DNA of 64,000 nt. It comes from Agrococcus sediminis. Lineage in GTDB: Bacteria; Actinomycetota; Actinomycetes; Actinomycetales; Microbacteriaceae. Below, one piece after another: positions 55,962 to 63,167 of the stretch. The notes beneath the pieces were generated by a model. That model searched no databases. It was not told where the DNA came from and saw nothing but the letters and a program-made list of their open reading frames with translations. The DNA lies in NCBI RefSeq assembly GCF_007923295.1, contig NZ_VOIR01000012.1, positions 248,001 through 312,000 of the forward strand, read 5' to 3'. Every line of letters begins with the position of its first letter. Position 1 is the first letter of the stretch. Position numbers and translations under genes: made by a program.

Positions 55962-57329
55962 CTACGGCTGCAGCCGCTCGAGCACGTCGGCGGCGGCCTG
56001 CCGGCCCGAGCGGATGGCGCCGTCGACGTGCTGGTAGCCGCGACCGGCGTAGTCGCTGCACGCCCAGTGGATGGGCCCCACCGGCTGGCGCTGGTCGGCG
56101 CCGTAGCGGTGCAGACCGCCGAGGTCGTAGCTCGCGGCGTAGGCCCCGCGAGTCCACTCCTCGCTGCCCCAGTCGCTCTCGTAGTAGACGACCGGCTCGA
56201 GCGCCTCGGGCCCGAGGTAGCGCGCGATGGAGGCCAGGACGCGCTCGCGCCGCTCCTCGTCGCTCCAGCGGAACGCCTCGTCGGCGTGCTCATCCGAGAC
56301 GAAGCCCACGAGCGTGCCGCGCGCATCCTCGTGGTTGGTGTTGTCGTAGAGCTCGTGCACGAGCTCGTGCGGGCCGAAGCCGGTGCCCGAGAGCCCCGCG
56401 TCGCGCCAGAAGGGCCGGTCGTAGACGGCGTGCACCTTGATGACGATGCCGAGCGAGAGGTGCTGGTGCAGCTGGTGCTGCCGGCGCGGGAGCGGCGGCT
56501 GCACGTCGATGCGGGTGATGAGGTTGGGCGGCACTGCCACGATCACCCGCCGCCCGCGCGCCACGACGCCGTGGGCGACGACCGTCACCGCGTCGTCGCC
56601 GCGCTCGATCCGGCGCACCGAGGCACCGAGGCGCACGGCGTCGCCGAGCTCCTCGGCCATGCGCTCGCTCACCCGCTGCATCCCGCCGACGACGCGGCGG
56701 TCGAGGATCTCGTCCTCGTCGAGCAGGTTGGCGAAGCCGTCGGCGCTCGCGGCCATGAGCAGCGCCTGCAGGGTGGAGAAGGCGTGCGACGGCTTCGTCA
56801 GCATCGCGGGCCCGATGAAGAGCGCGACGAGGTGCGCGGCCGCGGTGTCGTCGGTCTGGCCGGCGAGCCACGCCTCGAACGAGACGGTGTCGAGCTCGCG
56901 GGCCCGCGGGTGCGCCCACGGCGCCTCGGGGTCGACCTCGGCGACGAGCGCCTCGATGACGGCGACCAGGCGGTCGACCTCGGTCGCGGTCTCCGGCGCG
57001 ATCGGGAAGTCGCCGGTGAAGCGCACGGCGCGGCCGCCGTCGACGTACACCGACTCGCCGTCGCGGTGGCGGGGGAAGGTCTCGAGGCCGAGCGCCTCGA
57101 TGGTCTCGAGCAGCACCGTCTGGTGCGGCGAGACCCACTGGCCGCCGATCTCGAGCATCGCGCCGTCGACGACGTCGGTCCAGGTGCGCCCGCCGACGCG
57201 GTCGCGCGCCTCGAGCACCGCGACCGAGCGGCCCGCGGCCACGAGCGCGGTCGCGGCGGAGAGCCCCGCGGGCCCGGCGCCCACGATGACGACGTCGACC
57301 TCGAGCTCGGCCTGCTGCGCCTGTGCCAC
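55962..57329 (-). CDS. flavin monoamine oxidase family protein
   Basis: A 455-residue FAD-dependent oxidase starts at GTG 57327-57329 with GGAGG five bases upstream. The dinucleotide-binding VGAGPAGLSAATAL is at about residue 15, followed by LEARDRVGGRTWTD and GGQWVSPHQT. The C-terminal HWACSDYAGRGYQHVDGAIRSGRQAA is the FAD/substrate signature of amine oxidases (putrescine and monoamine oxidase type). The amine substrate is unknown. It is convergent with radA, with 18 bases between stops. Confidence 0.92.
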   Translation of the reverse strand: MAQAQQAELEVDVVIVGAGPAGLSAATALVAAGRSVAVLEARDRVGGRTWTDVVDGAMLEIGGQWVSPHQTVLLETIEALGLETFPRHRDGESVYVDGGRAVRFTGDFPIAPETATEVDRLVAVIEALVAEVDPEAPWAHPRARELDTVSFEAWLAGQTDDTAAAHLVALFIGPAMLTKPSHAFSTLQALLMAASADGFANLLDEDEILDRRVVGGMQRVSERMAEELGDAVRLGASVRRIERGDDAVTVVAHGVVARGRRVIVAVPPNLITRIDVQPPLPRRQHQLHQHLSLGIVIKVHAVYDRPFWRDAGLSGTGFGPHELVHELYDNTNHEDARGTLVGFVSDEHADEAFRWSDEERRERVLASIARYLGPEALEPVVYYESDWGSEEWTRGAYAASYDLGGLHRYGADQRQPVGPIHWACSDYAGRGYQHVDGAIRSGRQAAADVLERLQP

Positions 57330-57397
57330 CGCGTCCTCCGATCCGGCCGCTCCGCGGCTCCCTGGCGAGACGATAGCGCGACCCAGCGGCGCGGCGG

Positions 57398-58066
57398 CTA
57401 CTCGAGGATGAACTGCGTCGCGGCCGTCGAGGCGTACTCGCCGACGCGCACGCTGAGGCTGTACGCGGCGCCGCCTGCGGCGACCTGCGGGCGCTCGGCA
57501 GTGCACGAGTCGACCGAGGATGCGGTGCGATCCCACTCGACCGGCACCGTCGACTGCGGGGCGCCGGGCTCGAGCTGCACGACGTTGTCCTGCACGTCGG
57601 CCGCGCAGTCCGACCAGCGGTAGACGACCTGGTCGCCCGTGCGGATCTCGTACTCCTGCACTGCCGTGCCCGCGTTGAGCGAGCACGCGGCCTCGCCCGT
57701 GTTCTCGATCGTGAACGACAGCTGCACCCGCTCGCCCGCCGCGTAGGAGGAGCGATCGGTCGCCGGCGTCAACCGCACCTGCTCCGGCGCGCACGGCTCG
57801 GTGGGCTCGCCGGTCTCGGGTGTGCCGCCGACCGGGGTGAACGGCTGCGTCGGCGTGGGCGTGGGCGTCGGCGTCGGCGTCGCGCTCGGCTGCGGGCTGG
57901 GCGCCGCGGTGCCGGAGGGTGCGGGCGGCGGCGCGTCGCTCCCCGCCTCCCACGGCCGCCACACGAGCAGCACGAGCGCGGCGACGGCGACGAGGGCGAG
58001 CAGGCCGAGCAGCGTCCGTCGTCGGCGGACGGCGGCGCGTCGCTTCGCGGTGGATGCCTTGCTCAC
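57398..58066 (-). CDS. membrane-anchored protein with Pro-Thr linker
   Basis: The 222-residue protein starts at GTG 58064-58066. A basic N terminus (SKASTAKRRAAVRRRR) is followed by one membrane helix (TLLGLLALVAVAALVLLVW). A (P-T)n linker leads to an extracellular beta-rich domain of about 125 residues with four Cys residues, suggesting two disulfides. The domain resembles surface-exposed Ig-like or DUF4232-type domains, but I cannot assign it. It lies 25 bases from the GNAT gene in the same direction. Confidence 0.78.
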   Translation of the reverse strand: MSKASTAKRRAAVRRRRTLLGLLALVAVAALVLLVWRPWEAGSDAPPPAPSGTAAPSPQPSATPTPTPTPTPTQPFTPVGGTPETGEPTEPCAPEQVRLTPATDRSSYAAGERVQLSFTIENTGEAACSLNAGTAVQEYEIRTGDQVVYRWSDCAADVQDNVVQLEPGAPQSTVPVEWDRTASSVDSCTAERPQVAAGGAAYSLSVRVGEYASTAATQFILE

Positions 58067-58091
58067 CGATCCAGCGTAGGCGAGCGGCGGC

Positions 58092-58625
58092 TCAGAGCCG
58101 CTTGAGCATGCGCGTGTTGCCGAGCGTGTTGGGCTTCACGTGCGCGAGGTCGAGGAACTCGGCGACGCCGCCGTCGAGGGAGCGCAGCAGCTCGGCGAAG
58201 ACGTCCTGGCTCACGACCTGCTCCGCCACCTCCTCGTAGCCGTGGCGGCCGAAGAACTCGGTCTCGAAGGTGAGGCAGAAGAGCCGCGAGAGTCCGAGGT
58301 CGCGCGCCCGCTGCTCGAGGTCGACGAGCATCGCGTGCCCGACGCCCTTGCCGAGGGCGCCCTCGGCGACGGCGATCGTGCGCACCTCCCCCAGGTCCTC
58401 CCACAGCACGTGCAGGGCACCGCATCCGACGATCTGCCCGTCGCGCTCGGCGACCACGAACTCCTGGACGGCCTCGTAGAGGGTGACGAGCTCCTTGCCG
58501 AGCAGGATGCGCCGGCGCACGTAGGGCTCGATGAGGTCGCGCATCGCGCGCACGTCGCCCGTGCGCGCGCGGCGGACGGTCAGCGCGGCGGGGGCGGGGG
58601 CGGATGCGTCGGAGGTCACGGTCAT
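58092..58625 (-). CDS. N-acetylglutamate-synthase-like GNAT acetyltransferase
   Basis: This 177-residue protein starts at ATG 58623-58625 (MTVTSDASAP). VRRARTGDVRAMRDLIEPYVRRRILLGKE, the acetyl-CoA loop EGALGKGVGHAML and FETEFFGRHGYEEV match the short NAGS of actinobacteria (Mycobacterium Rv2747 type). That enzyme makes N-acetylglutamate for arginine synthesis. No other arg gene is in the window. A small inverted repeat (gagcc-taatc-ggctc, 58627-58641) lies directly upstream of the start. Confidence 0.85.
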   Translation of the reverse strand: MTVTSDASAPAPAALTVRRARTGDVRAMRDLIEPYVRRRILLGKELVTLYEAVQEFVVAERDGQIVGCGALHVLWEDLGEVRTIAVAEGALGKGVGHAMLVDLEQRARDLGLSRLFCLTFETEFFGRHGYEEVAEQVVSQDVFAELLRSLDGGVAEFLDLAHVKPNTLGNTRMLKRL

Positions 58626-58736
58626 CGAGCCTAATCGGCTCCGGCATGCACGCTCAGCGCGCGGTGCATCCGGCGCCACCCGACCGAGTCGAAGCGTGCC
58701 GGCGCCCGCCATGGCCGCGCGCACGCTCACTTCGCC

Positions 58737-59423
58737 CTAGTCGCGGATCGCCGCCTGGATGGCCGTCTCGATGTCGCTCGCCTGGGTCAGCTCGAGTCGC
58801 TCCCCGTCGACGAAGATCGTCGGCGTGCGGTCGACGCCGAGCGCGATCCCGGCCTGGAAGTCCTGCTCGACGCGAGCCTCCGTCGCGGGGTCCGCGACCG
58901 CCTCGTCGTACGCAGCCATGTCCAGCCCCAGCTGCTCGGCGTACCCGCGGAATCGGGCGGCCTCGGACTCGCGGGCCTCACCCCATTCGGGCTGGGTCTC
59001 GAACATGCGCTGGTACATCGCCTCGAACTCGCCCTGCTGCGCGGCGGCCTCCACCGCGATCGCCGCGTTCCGCGAGTTGAAGTGCCCCGGCAGCGGGAAG
59101 TACCGGACGCCGAAGGTCACCTCGCCGCCGTACTCCTCGCGGAGCGCTTCCATGGTGGGGTAGACGGCACCGCATGCCTCGCACTCGAAGTCGAGGAACT
59201 CCACCACCACCGGCGCGCCGGCGCCGGCATCGTCGAGCAGGTGCGTCGACGGATCCAGGACGGGCGGCGCAGCGGCAGCGGAGGCGGCAGGCGACGCCGG
59301 CCCGGCGCTCGTGTCTCGAGGCGCCCCGCTCTCCCATGGCCGCACGACGAGCAGCATCACCCCGATGAGGATGGCCGCGGCGGCGGCGATGATTGATGCC
59401 GCGATGACTGGACGAGTGCGCAT
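58737..59423 (-). CDS. DsbA-like thiol-disulfide oxidoreductase, membrane-anchored
   Basis: The 228-residue protein starts at ATG 59421-59423. A signal-anchor helix (VIAASIIAAAAAILIGVMLLVV) is followed by a linker and a thioredoxin/DsbA fold. The active site CEAC is at residues 81-84 (FLDFECEACG) and the cis-Pro loop is VDRTPTIFVDGE. It acts outside the membrane to form or isomerise disulfides. It follows the CDF transporter by 9 bases in a three-gene operon with a CmtR-type regulator, an unusual pairing that may protect extracytoplasmic thiols from metal stress. Confidence 0.92.
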   Translation of the reverse strand: MRTRPVIAASIIAAAAAILIGVMLLVVRPWESGAPRDTSAGPASPAASAAAAPPVLDPSTHLLDDAGAGAPVVVEFLDFECEACGAVYPTMEALREEYGGEVTFGVRYFPLPGHFNSRNAAIAVEAAAQQGEFEAMYQRMFETQPEWGEARESEAARFRGYAEQLGLDMAAYDEAVADPATEARVEQDFQAGIALGVDRTPTIFVDGERLELTQASDIETAIQAAIRD

Positions 59424-59432
59424 CGCACCAGT

Positions 59433-60071
59433 CTACGGGCAGGGCGCGACGCATACCCCGTCGCACGCGTCCGCGCAGTCCTCGCCATCGCCTCCGCGAT
59501 CCGCTGGACCGCAGCAGAGCTCGCCGCCCCACGCTTCCAACCCCTCCCGCACGGCCAGTGCGGCGACCAGCAGCGCGGCGACGGGATCGGCCCACCACCA
59601 GCCGAGCAGCCAGCTCGCCAGCAGTCCGAGCAGCACGGCGGCCGACAAGTAGGTGCAGATCAGCAGCTGCTTCGCGTCCGCCTGCACGCTCCGCGAGCCG
59701 AGCTCCTCGCCGGTGCGCAGCTCCGCGATCGCGAGCGCCGGCATGACGACGACGCTCAGCGCGGCGATCACGACGCCGACAGGGCTGGGATCCGCCGCCT
59801 CCAGCGTGACCAGTGCCGCCACAGCATCGACTGAGACGTAGGCAGCGAGGGCGAAGAACGCGATCGCGACGATCCTCACCGTCGCGGCTTCCCATCGCTC
59901 CGGATCGCTGCGTGAGAACTGCCATGCCACGGCCACCGCCGAGCCGACCTCGACCACGGAATCGAGGCCGAAGCCGATGAGCGCCGCGGAGGACGCGACA
60001 GATCCCGCCCAGATCGCGACCGCCGCTTCGACGACGTTGTACGCGATGGCGACTCCGACGATCCACCGCAC
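59433..60071 (-). CDS. cation diffusion facilitator-like transporter with Cys-rich tail
   Basis: The 212-residue protein starts at GTG 60069-60071. It is the only usable in-frame start after the regulator stop, though no good ribosome-binding site is seen. IAYNVVEAAVAIWAGSVASSAALIGFGLDSVVEV contains the metal-site acidic residue of CDF proteins. Five to six helices follow, with WWWADPVAALLVAALAVREG as the last. The tail holds eight Cys (ELCCGPADRGGDGEDCADAC and CDGVCVAPCP), probably metal-binding, in place of the usual cytosolic dimer domain. It likely exports a soft metal such as Cd, Pb or Zn sensed by the adjacent regulator. Confidence 0.88.
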   Translation of the reverse strand: MRWIVGVAIAYNVVEAAVAIWAGSVASSAALIGFGLDSVVEVGSAVAVAWQFSRSDPERWEAATVRIVAIAFFALAAYVSVDAVAALVTLEAADPSPVGVVIAALSVVVMPALAIAELRTGEELGSRSVQADAKQLLICTYLSAAVLLGLLASWLLGWWWADPVAALLVAALAVREGLEAWGGELCCGPADRGGDGEDCADACDGVCVAPCP

Positions 60072-60113
60072 GCGTCGGCGGAGGCGCGCGGCGCTCCAGG
60101 GATGTGCCGGCGG

Positions 60114-60467
60114 TCACGCTGCTGCCCCGCAGCAGCCCTCGACCGGGCATCCGGCTCCCAGGCACGGGACGCCCTCGTCGACCCGCAGCGTCACGGCGAG
60201 CATCGCCTCGATCGCCTGGGTCAGGTGCGGGTCAGCGATCTCGTAGCGCGCCTGCCGACCCTCCGTCTCGGAGACGACGATGCCGCAGCCTCGCAGGCAA
60301 GCCAGGTGGTTCGAGACATTGGTGCGCGAGAGCCCGAGATCACGTGCCAGCGCGGCCGGGTAGCCGGGCCCCTCGATCAGTCGGAGGAGGATTCGCGCGC
60401 GCGTCGGGTCGCCCATGGCGCGCCCGAGCCGGCCCATCGCATCGAGCCGGTCGACAGTGGTCAGCAT
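60114..60467 (-). CDS. cmtR: ArsR/SmtB-family metal sensor, CmtR type
   Basis: The 117-residue repressor starts at ATG 60465-60467 (MLTTVDRLDAMGRLG). GDPTRARILLRL and the recognition helix SRTNVSNHLACLRGCG define the ArsR fold. Counting from this Met, cysteines fall at 57, 61 and 102. These are the positions used by Mycobacterium tuberculosis CmtR to bind Cd(II)/Pb(II), which supports both the assignment and the start. An extra GCPVEGCCG tail adds cysteines. It is first in an operon with the CDF transporter and the DsbA-like gene. Confidence 0.9.
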   Translation of the reverse strand: MLTTVDRLDAMGRLGRAMGDPTRARILLRLIEGPGYPAALARDLGLSRTNVSNHLACLRGCGIVVSETEGRQARYEIADPHLTQAIEAMLAVTLRVDEGVPCLGAGCPVEGCCGAAA

Positions 60468-60479
60468 ATACTGACTATA
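60460..60479 (-). promoter_or_regulatory. cmtR promoter/operator, probably leaderless
   Basis: On the minus strand TATAGT (60474-60479) lies 6 bases before the ATG at 60467, so transcription should start at or next to the A of ATG. A 16-bp near-palindrome GTCAGTATATGCTGAC (60460-60475, one mismatched pair) overlaps both the -10 and the start codon. It is a likely repressor site. The -35 is poor. Confidence 0.6.
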
Positions 60480-60633
60480 CATCGCAGAGTGACGCTTGAT
60501 GACGCGCAGGCCGGTCGGCATCGACGGACCGAGCGGGCTCAACGGCCCCACCGGCTATCATCGGTCCGTCGGCGGCACCAGCCCAGCCCAGCCGGACACC
60601 GACCGGCGACCGACGCGACCCAGGAGCAGCACC

Positions 60634-60732
60634 ATGCCAGAGCCGCGGGCCCGCGCGAACCACGCACGTCGCGCTCAGCGCCGACCGCGACAGGTCCGGC
60701 CGCGCCGGGTCGTCATCCTCCCCACGCCGTGA
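60634..60732 (+). CDS. possible 32-aa basic ORF coupled to ctaG
   Basis: ATG 60634 has AGGAG seven bases upstream and opens a 33-codon frame. The product is MPEPRARANHARRAQRRPRQ plus a short tail ending RRVVILPTP. Its TGA overlaps the ctaG GTG as GTGA. The good ribosome-binding site and exact coupling favour real translation. It could be a leader peptide or simply a coupling device. No family is recognised. Confidence 0.4.
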   Translation: MPEPRARANHARRAQRRPRQVRPRRVVILPTP

Positions 60733-61688
60733 GCGGCTCCGACGCAGCGTGGTTGCCGCCCCCGAGCCTCGAGCAGTTCCTGCTCCCCGGCTCCACCGGT
60801 GCGCCGGTGCTCCCGGTGCTCGCGGCGATCATGGCCATCGCATACGCAGCGGGCGTCACGCGGCTGCGACGCCAGCGGCGACACTGGCCTCCGCTGCGCA
60901 CTGCGTGGTTCCTGCTGGGCTGCGGCATGCTCGCTGCGGTCACCGGGACACGGATCGACGCCTACGGGCAGTTGATGTTCTCGGTGCTCATGTTCCAGCA
61001 GCTCGCGCTCATGATGGTGATCGCGCCGCTGCTCGCTCTCGGCTCGCCCGGCACGCTGCTGCTGCGGGCGACGCCCCGCCACGGCGCCGGCCGCGCCGTG
61101 CTCAGGGTCGCCGTGTCCGGGCTGCGCTCGCGGGCAGCCCGCTTCGCGCTGCACCCGGCGCTCGTCATCCCCTTGATGCTGCTGTGCTTCTTCGGGCTGT
61201 ACGTCGGCGGCGCGGCGGATGCGCTGCTGCAGGTCGATGCCGGACACATCCTGATGGAGGCGGCATTCCTGCTCGTGGGGCTCCTGATCACGGTACCTCT
61301 GGTGTCCTCGGATCCGCTGCCCCGGCGACCCTCCTACCCGGGCCGACTGCTCGACATCTTCCTCGAGATGCAGGTCCATGCCGCGTTCGGCCTGGTGATG
61401 CTGTTCTCGTCTGCGCCGTTCGTCCGCCACTTCGCGACGTCTGCGCCTGCGGAGTGGCGCGTCGACCCCGTGCACGATCAGGGCGTCGCCGGCGTGCTGG
61501 CATGGACGTTCGGAGAGCTGCCGCTCGTGACGATGCTGGTCGTGACGCTCGCGCGCTGGCAGCGCCGCGACCGGTCGCGAGCAGGAGCCCAGCAGCGCCG
61601 CGCCGATCAGGAGACAGAGGCGTACAACGCCTACCTCGCCCAGCTGCGGCAGCGCGACCTGCGCGGCGACGGGGACCCGGAGGCGTGA
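60729..61688 (+). CDS. ctaG: cytochrome c oxidase assembly protein (CtaG/caa3 type)
   Basis: A 319-residue polytopic protein starts at GTG 60729 (MSGSDAAWLPPPSLEQFL). About seven helices are visible, including LPVLAAIMAIAYAAGVTRL, FSVLMFQQLALMMVIAPLLALGSP, HPALVIPLMLLCFFGLYV and ILMEAAFLLVGLLITVPL. The conserved HxxMxxAF-like and LEMQVHAAFGLVMLF segments fit the caa3_CtaG family, which helps deliver copper to cytochrome c oxidase. It is divergent from the cmtR operon and followed by a terminator. Confidence 0.92.
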   Translation: MSGSDAAWLPPPSLEQFLLPGSTGAPVLPVLAAIMAIAYAAGVTRLRRQRRHWPPLRTAWFLLGCGMLAAVTGTRIDAYGQLMFSVLMFQQLALMMVIAPLLALGSPGTLLLRATPRHGAGRAVLRVAVSGLRSRAARFALHPALVIPLMLLCFFGLYVGGAADALLQVDAGHILMEAAFLLVGLLITVPLVSSDPLPRRPSYPGRLLDIFLEMQVHAAFGLVMLFSSAPFVRHFATSAPAEWRVDPVHDQGVAGVLAWTFGELPLVTMLVVTLARWQRRDRSRAGAQQRRADQETEAYNAYLAQLRQRDLRGDGDPEA

Positions 61689-61710
61689 CGCCACGACGAC
61701 CGTCGTGGCG
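61689..61710 (+). terminator. terminator after ctaG
   Basis: A 10-bp perfect stem (cgccacgacg / cgtcgtggcg) with a 2-base formal loop begins at the base after the ctaG stop. Confidence 0.75.
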
Positions 61711-61745
61711 CGACGGGCGGCACCGTCGTCCGACGCTGCGACCCC

Positions 61746-61916
61746 TTGCGCTGTCGTTATCGTTCCGTTACCTTCGAGGTTGCGTGTGCGTCAGCGAGCG
61801 GTGCAGAGGACAGCACTCCGCACGCCCGCGCCCCGGTTCCGCTCGGAACCCTTCCGCTCAGGGCCTGCGGATGCCGCAGCCCTGCTCCACGACTCGACCC
61901 GAGGACAGCTTGCCGC
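61746..61916 (+). promoter_or_regulatory. promoter and structured leader of the M23 peptidase gene
   Basis: TTGCGC (61746-61751) and TTACCT (61768-61773) are spaced by 16 bp. The roughly 135-base leader that follows contains hairpins at 61835-61850 (ggttcc/ggaacc) and 61861-61882 (ctgcgg-atg-ccgcag within ggg/ccc). M23/Rpf-type genes of actinobacteria are often preceded by a ydaO (c-di-AMP) riboswitch, but I do not see its conserved GGGGGAACCCA / GGGGUGAAU elements here. Confidence 0.35.
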
Positions 61917-63080
61917 GTGACGCTGGACGTTGACCGAGCATCCCGCTCGACCCCTGATGCGCCTCAGGCGCAGACCCGCAGGGCCGCCCGTGAGCGGGAG
62001 CGCGCGGCTGCCGCCATCGCGAGGACCGCTGCAGAGGCTCGGGCGGCGGCGCGCACGACCGTCATCGCGGGGTCTCCCCCGATCTACTCGAGCCGCCGCG
62101 CGCTCCGGGAAGCCGCGACGCGCTCGGCGGAGTCGCTCGAGGTCCGCGTGACCGGCCCGACGTACGCGCCCCCGGTCGTCGCGGTGGACGCTCCCGCCCT
62201 CGGTGTGGGCGGCGCTCACGTGCCGATCGCCCGGCCCGCTCGATCCCCACGACCGGTCGGCGAGCGCCAGGCCCCGACTCGGCGCCCCGCTGCGGTGCGC
62301 GGCCGAGCTCGCAGCTTCGCACGGAAGGCCACCGCCGGCGCTGCGCTCGTGTTCATCGGCTCGCTCGTCGTGGTCACCTCCATGCCTGCGCAAGCGGTGC
62401 AGCCTCCCGGGGAGCTCGATCCCCAGGTGGCGCAGCTCGAGCCCGAGACGCAGTCGCTGGATCCGGTCGCCGCAGATGCCAGCACGGTCTTCGCCCGTGA
62501 CGACATCGTGGTCAGGGACCCCCTCGAGAGCGCGCTGATGTCCGAGGGTGAGCGTGCGGCCCTCCAGGCTGTCGCCGACTCAGAGCCCGGCGGCTCCTAC
62601 TACGGCGGCCGCCCCGCATTCCCCGCCACCTGGTCCATGATGGAGACCGACTACGTGCAGACGCCGTTCCCCCAGGTCACGCAGCTGCCGATCTCGAGCG
62701 GCTTCGGGTACAGGTCCGGCGGCTTCCACGGCGGCACCGACATCCCATTGGCCCCTGGACAGGAGATCCGTCCAGTCGCCAACGGCGTGGTGTCGGCGGT
62801 GTGGCAGGGCGACAACCCCGGGGGCGGCGGGTACGCCGTCTTCGTCGACCACAACATCGACGGCCAGTTCGTCCAGTCGTGGTACCCGCACATGCAGGCG
62901 GGGTCGATCCGCGTGGAGGTCGGCCAAGTCGTCGACATCTCGACCGTCCTCGGCGGGGTGGGCAGCACGGGCCGCTCGACCGGCCCGCACCTGCACCTCG
63001 AGATGAAGAACAGCGACTACGTGTCGTTCGACCCGCTCAGGTGGCTGCAGACCCGAGAGACGCGCCTCGAGGTCGGGTAG
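61917..63080 (+). CDS. M23-family peptidoglycan metallopeptidase
   Basis: A 387-residue protein starts at GTG 61917 with GAGGA eleven bases upstream. A long Arg/Ala-rich cytosolic region (about 130 residues) precedes one membrane helix (TAGAALVFIGSLVVVTSMPAQA, about 138-160). An extracellular linker leads to a C-terminal LytM domain: SGFGYRSGGFHGGTD with H272 and D276, and HLHLEM near 358 as the HxH motif. All zinc ligands are present, so it should be an active endopeptidase in cell-wall remodelling. It is convergent with the NRAMP gene across a shared terminator. Confidence 0.92.
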   Translation: MTLDVDRASRSTPDAPQAQTRRAARERERAAAAIARTAAEARAAARTTVIAGSPPIYSSRRALREAATRSAESLEVRVTGPTYAPPVVAVDAPALGVGGAHVPIARPARSPRPVGERQAPTRRPAAVRGRARSFARKATAGAALVFIGSLVVVTSMPAQAVQPPGELDPQVAQLEPETQSLDPVAADASTVFARDDIVVRDPLESALMSEGERAALQAVADSEPGGSYYGGRPAFPATWSMMETDYVQTPFPQVTQLPISSGFGYRSGGFHGGTDIPLAPGQEIRPVANGVVSAVWQGDNPGGGGYAVFVDHNIDGQFVQSWYPHMQAGSIRVEVGQVVDISTVLGGVGSTGRSTGPHLHLEMKNSDYVSFDPLRWLQTRETRLEVG

Positions 63081-63099
63081 CGGCCGAAGGCCCCCGTGG

Positions 63100-63127
63100 C
63101 GCCGGCGTGACTCGTTCGACGCCGGCG
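63100..63127. terminator. bidirectional terminator between M23 and NRAMP genes
   Basis: A 9-bp perfect stem (cgccggcgt / acgccggcg) with a 10-base loop lies between two convergent genes. Confidence 0.75.
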
Positions 63128-63167
63128 ACGCAGCGGCTACCGTGGCCTCCAGGCGCAGCAAGTCGGC

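Noticed and set aside
57840-57885. Short tandem gtgggcgtc-type repeat considered as a CRISPR or regulatory repeat
   Set aside because: It encodes the (P-T)n linker of the membrane-anchored 222-aa protein; no spacers.
61746-61916. In-frame N-terminal extension of the M23 peptidase from 61746
   Set aside because: The extra 57 residues coincide with the promoter and hairpins and look non-coding; the GTG at 61917 was preferred.
61746-61916. ydaO (c-di-AMP) riboswitch before the M23 gene
   Set aside because: Gene context fits, but the conserved GGGGGAACCCA and GGGGUGAAU blocks are absent.
61705-61920. 71-codon plus-strand ORF between ctaG and M23
   Set aside because: Starts inside the ctaG terminator, overlaps the M23 promoter, no ribosome-binding site.
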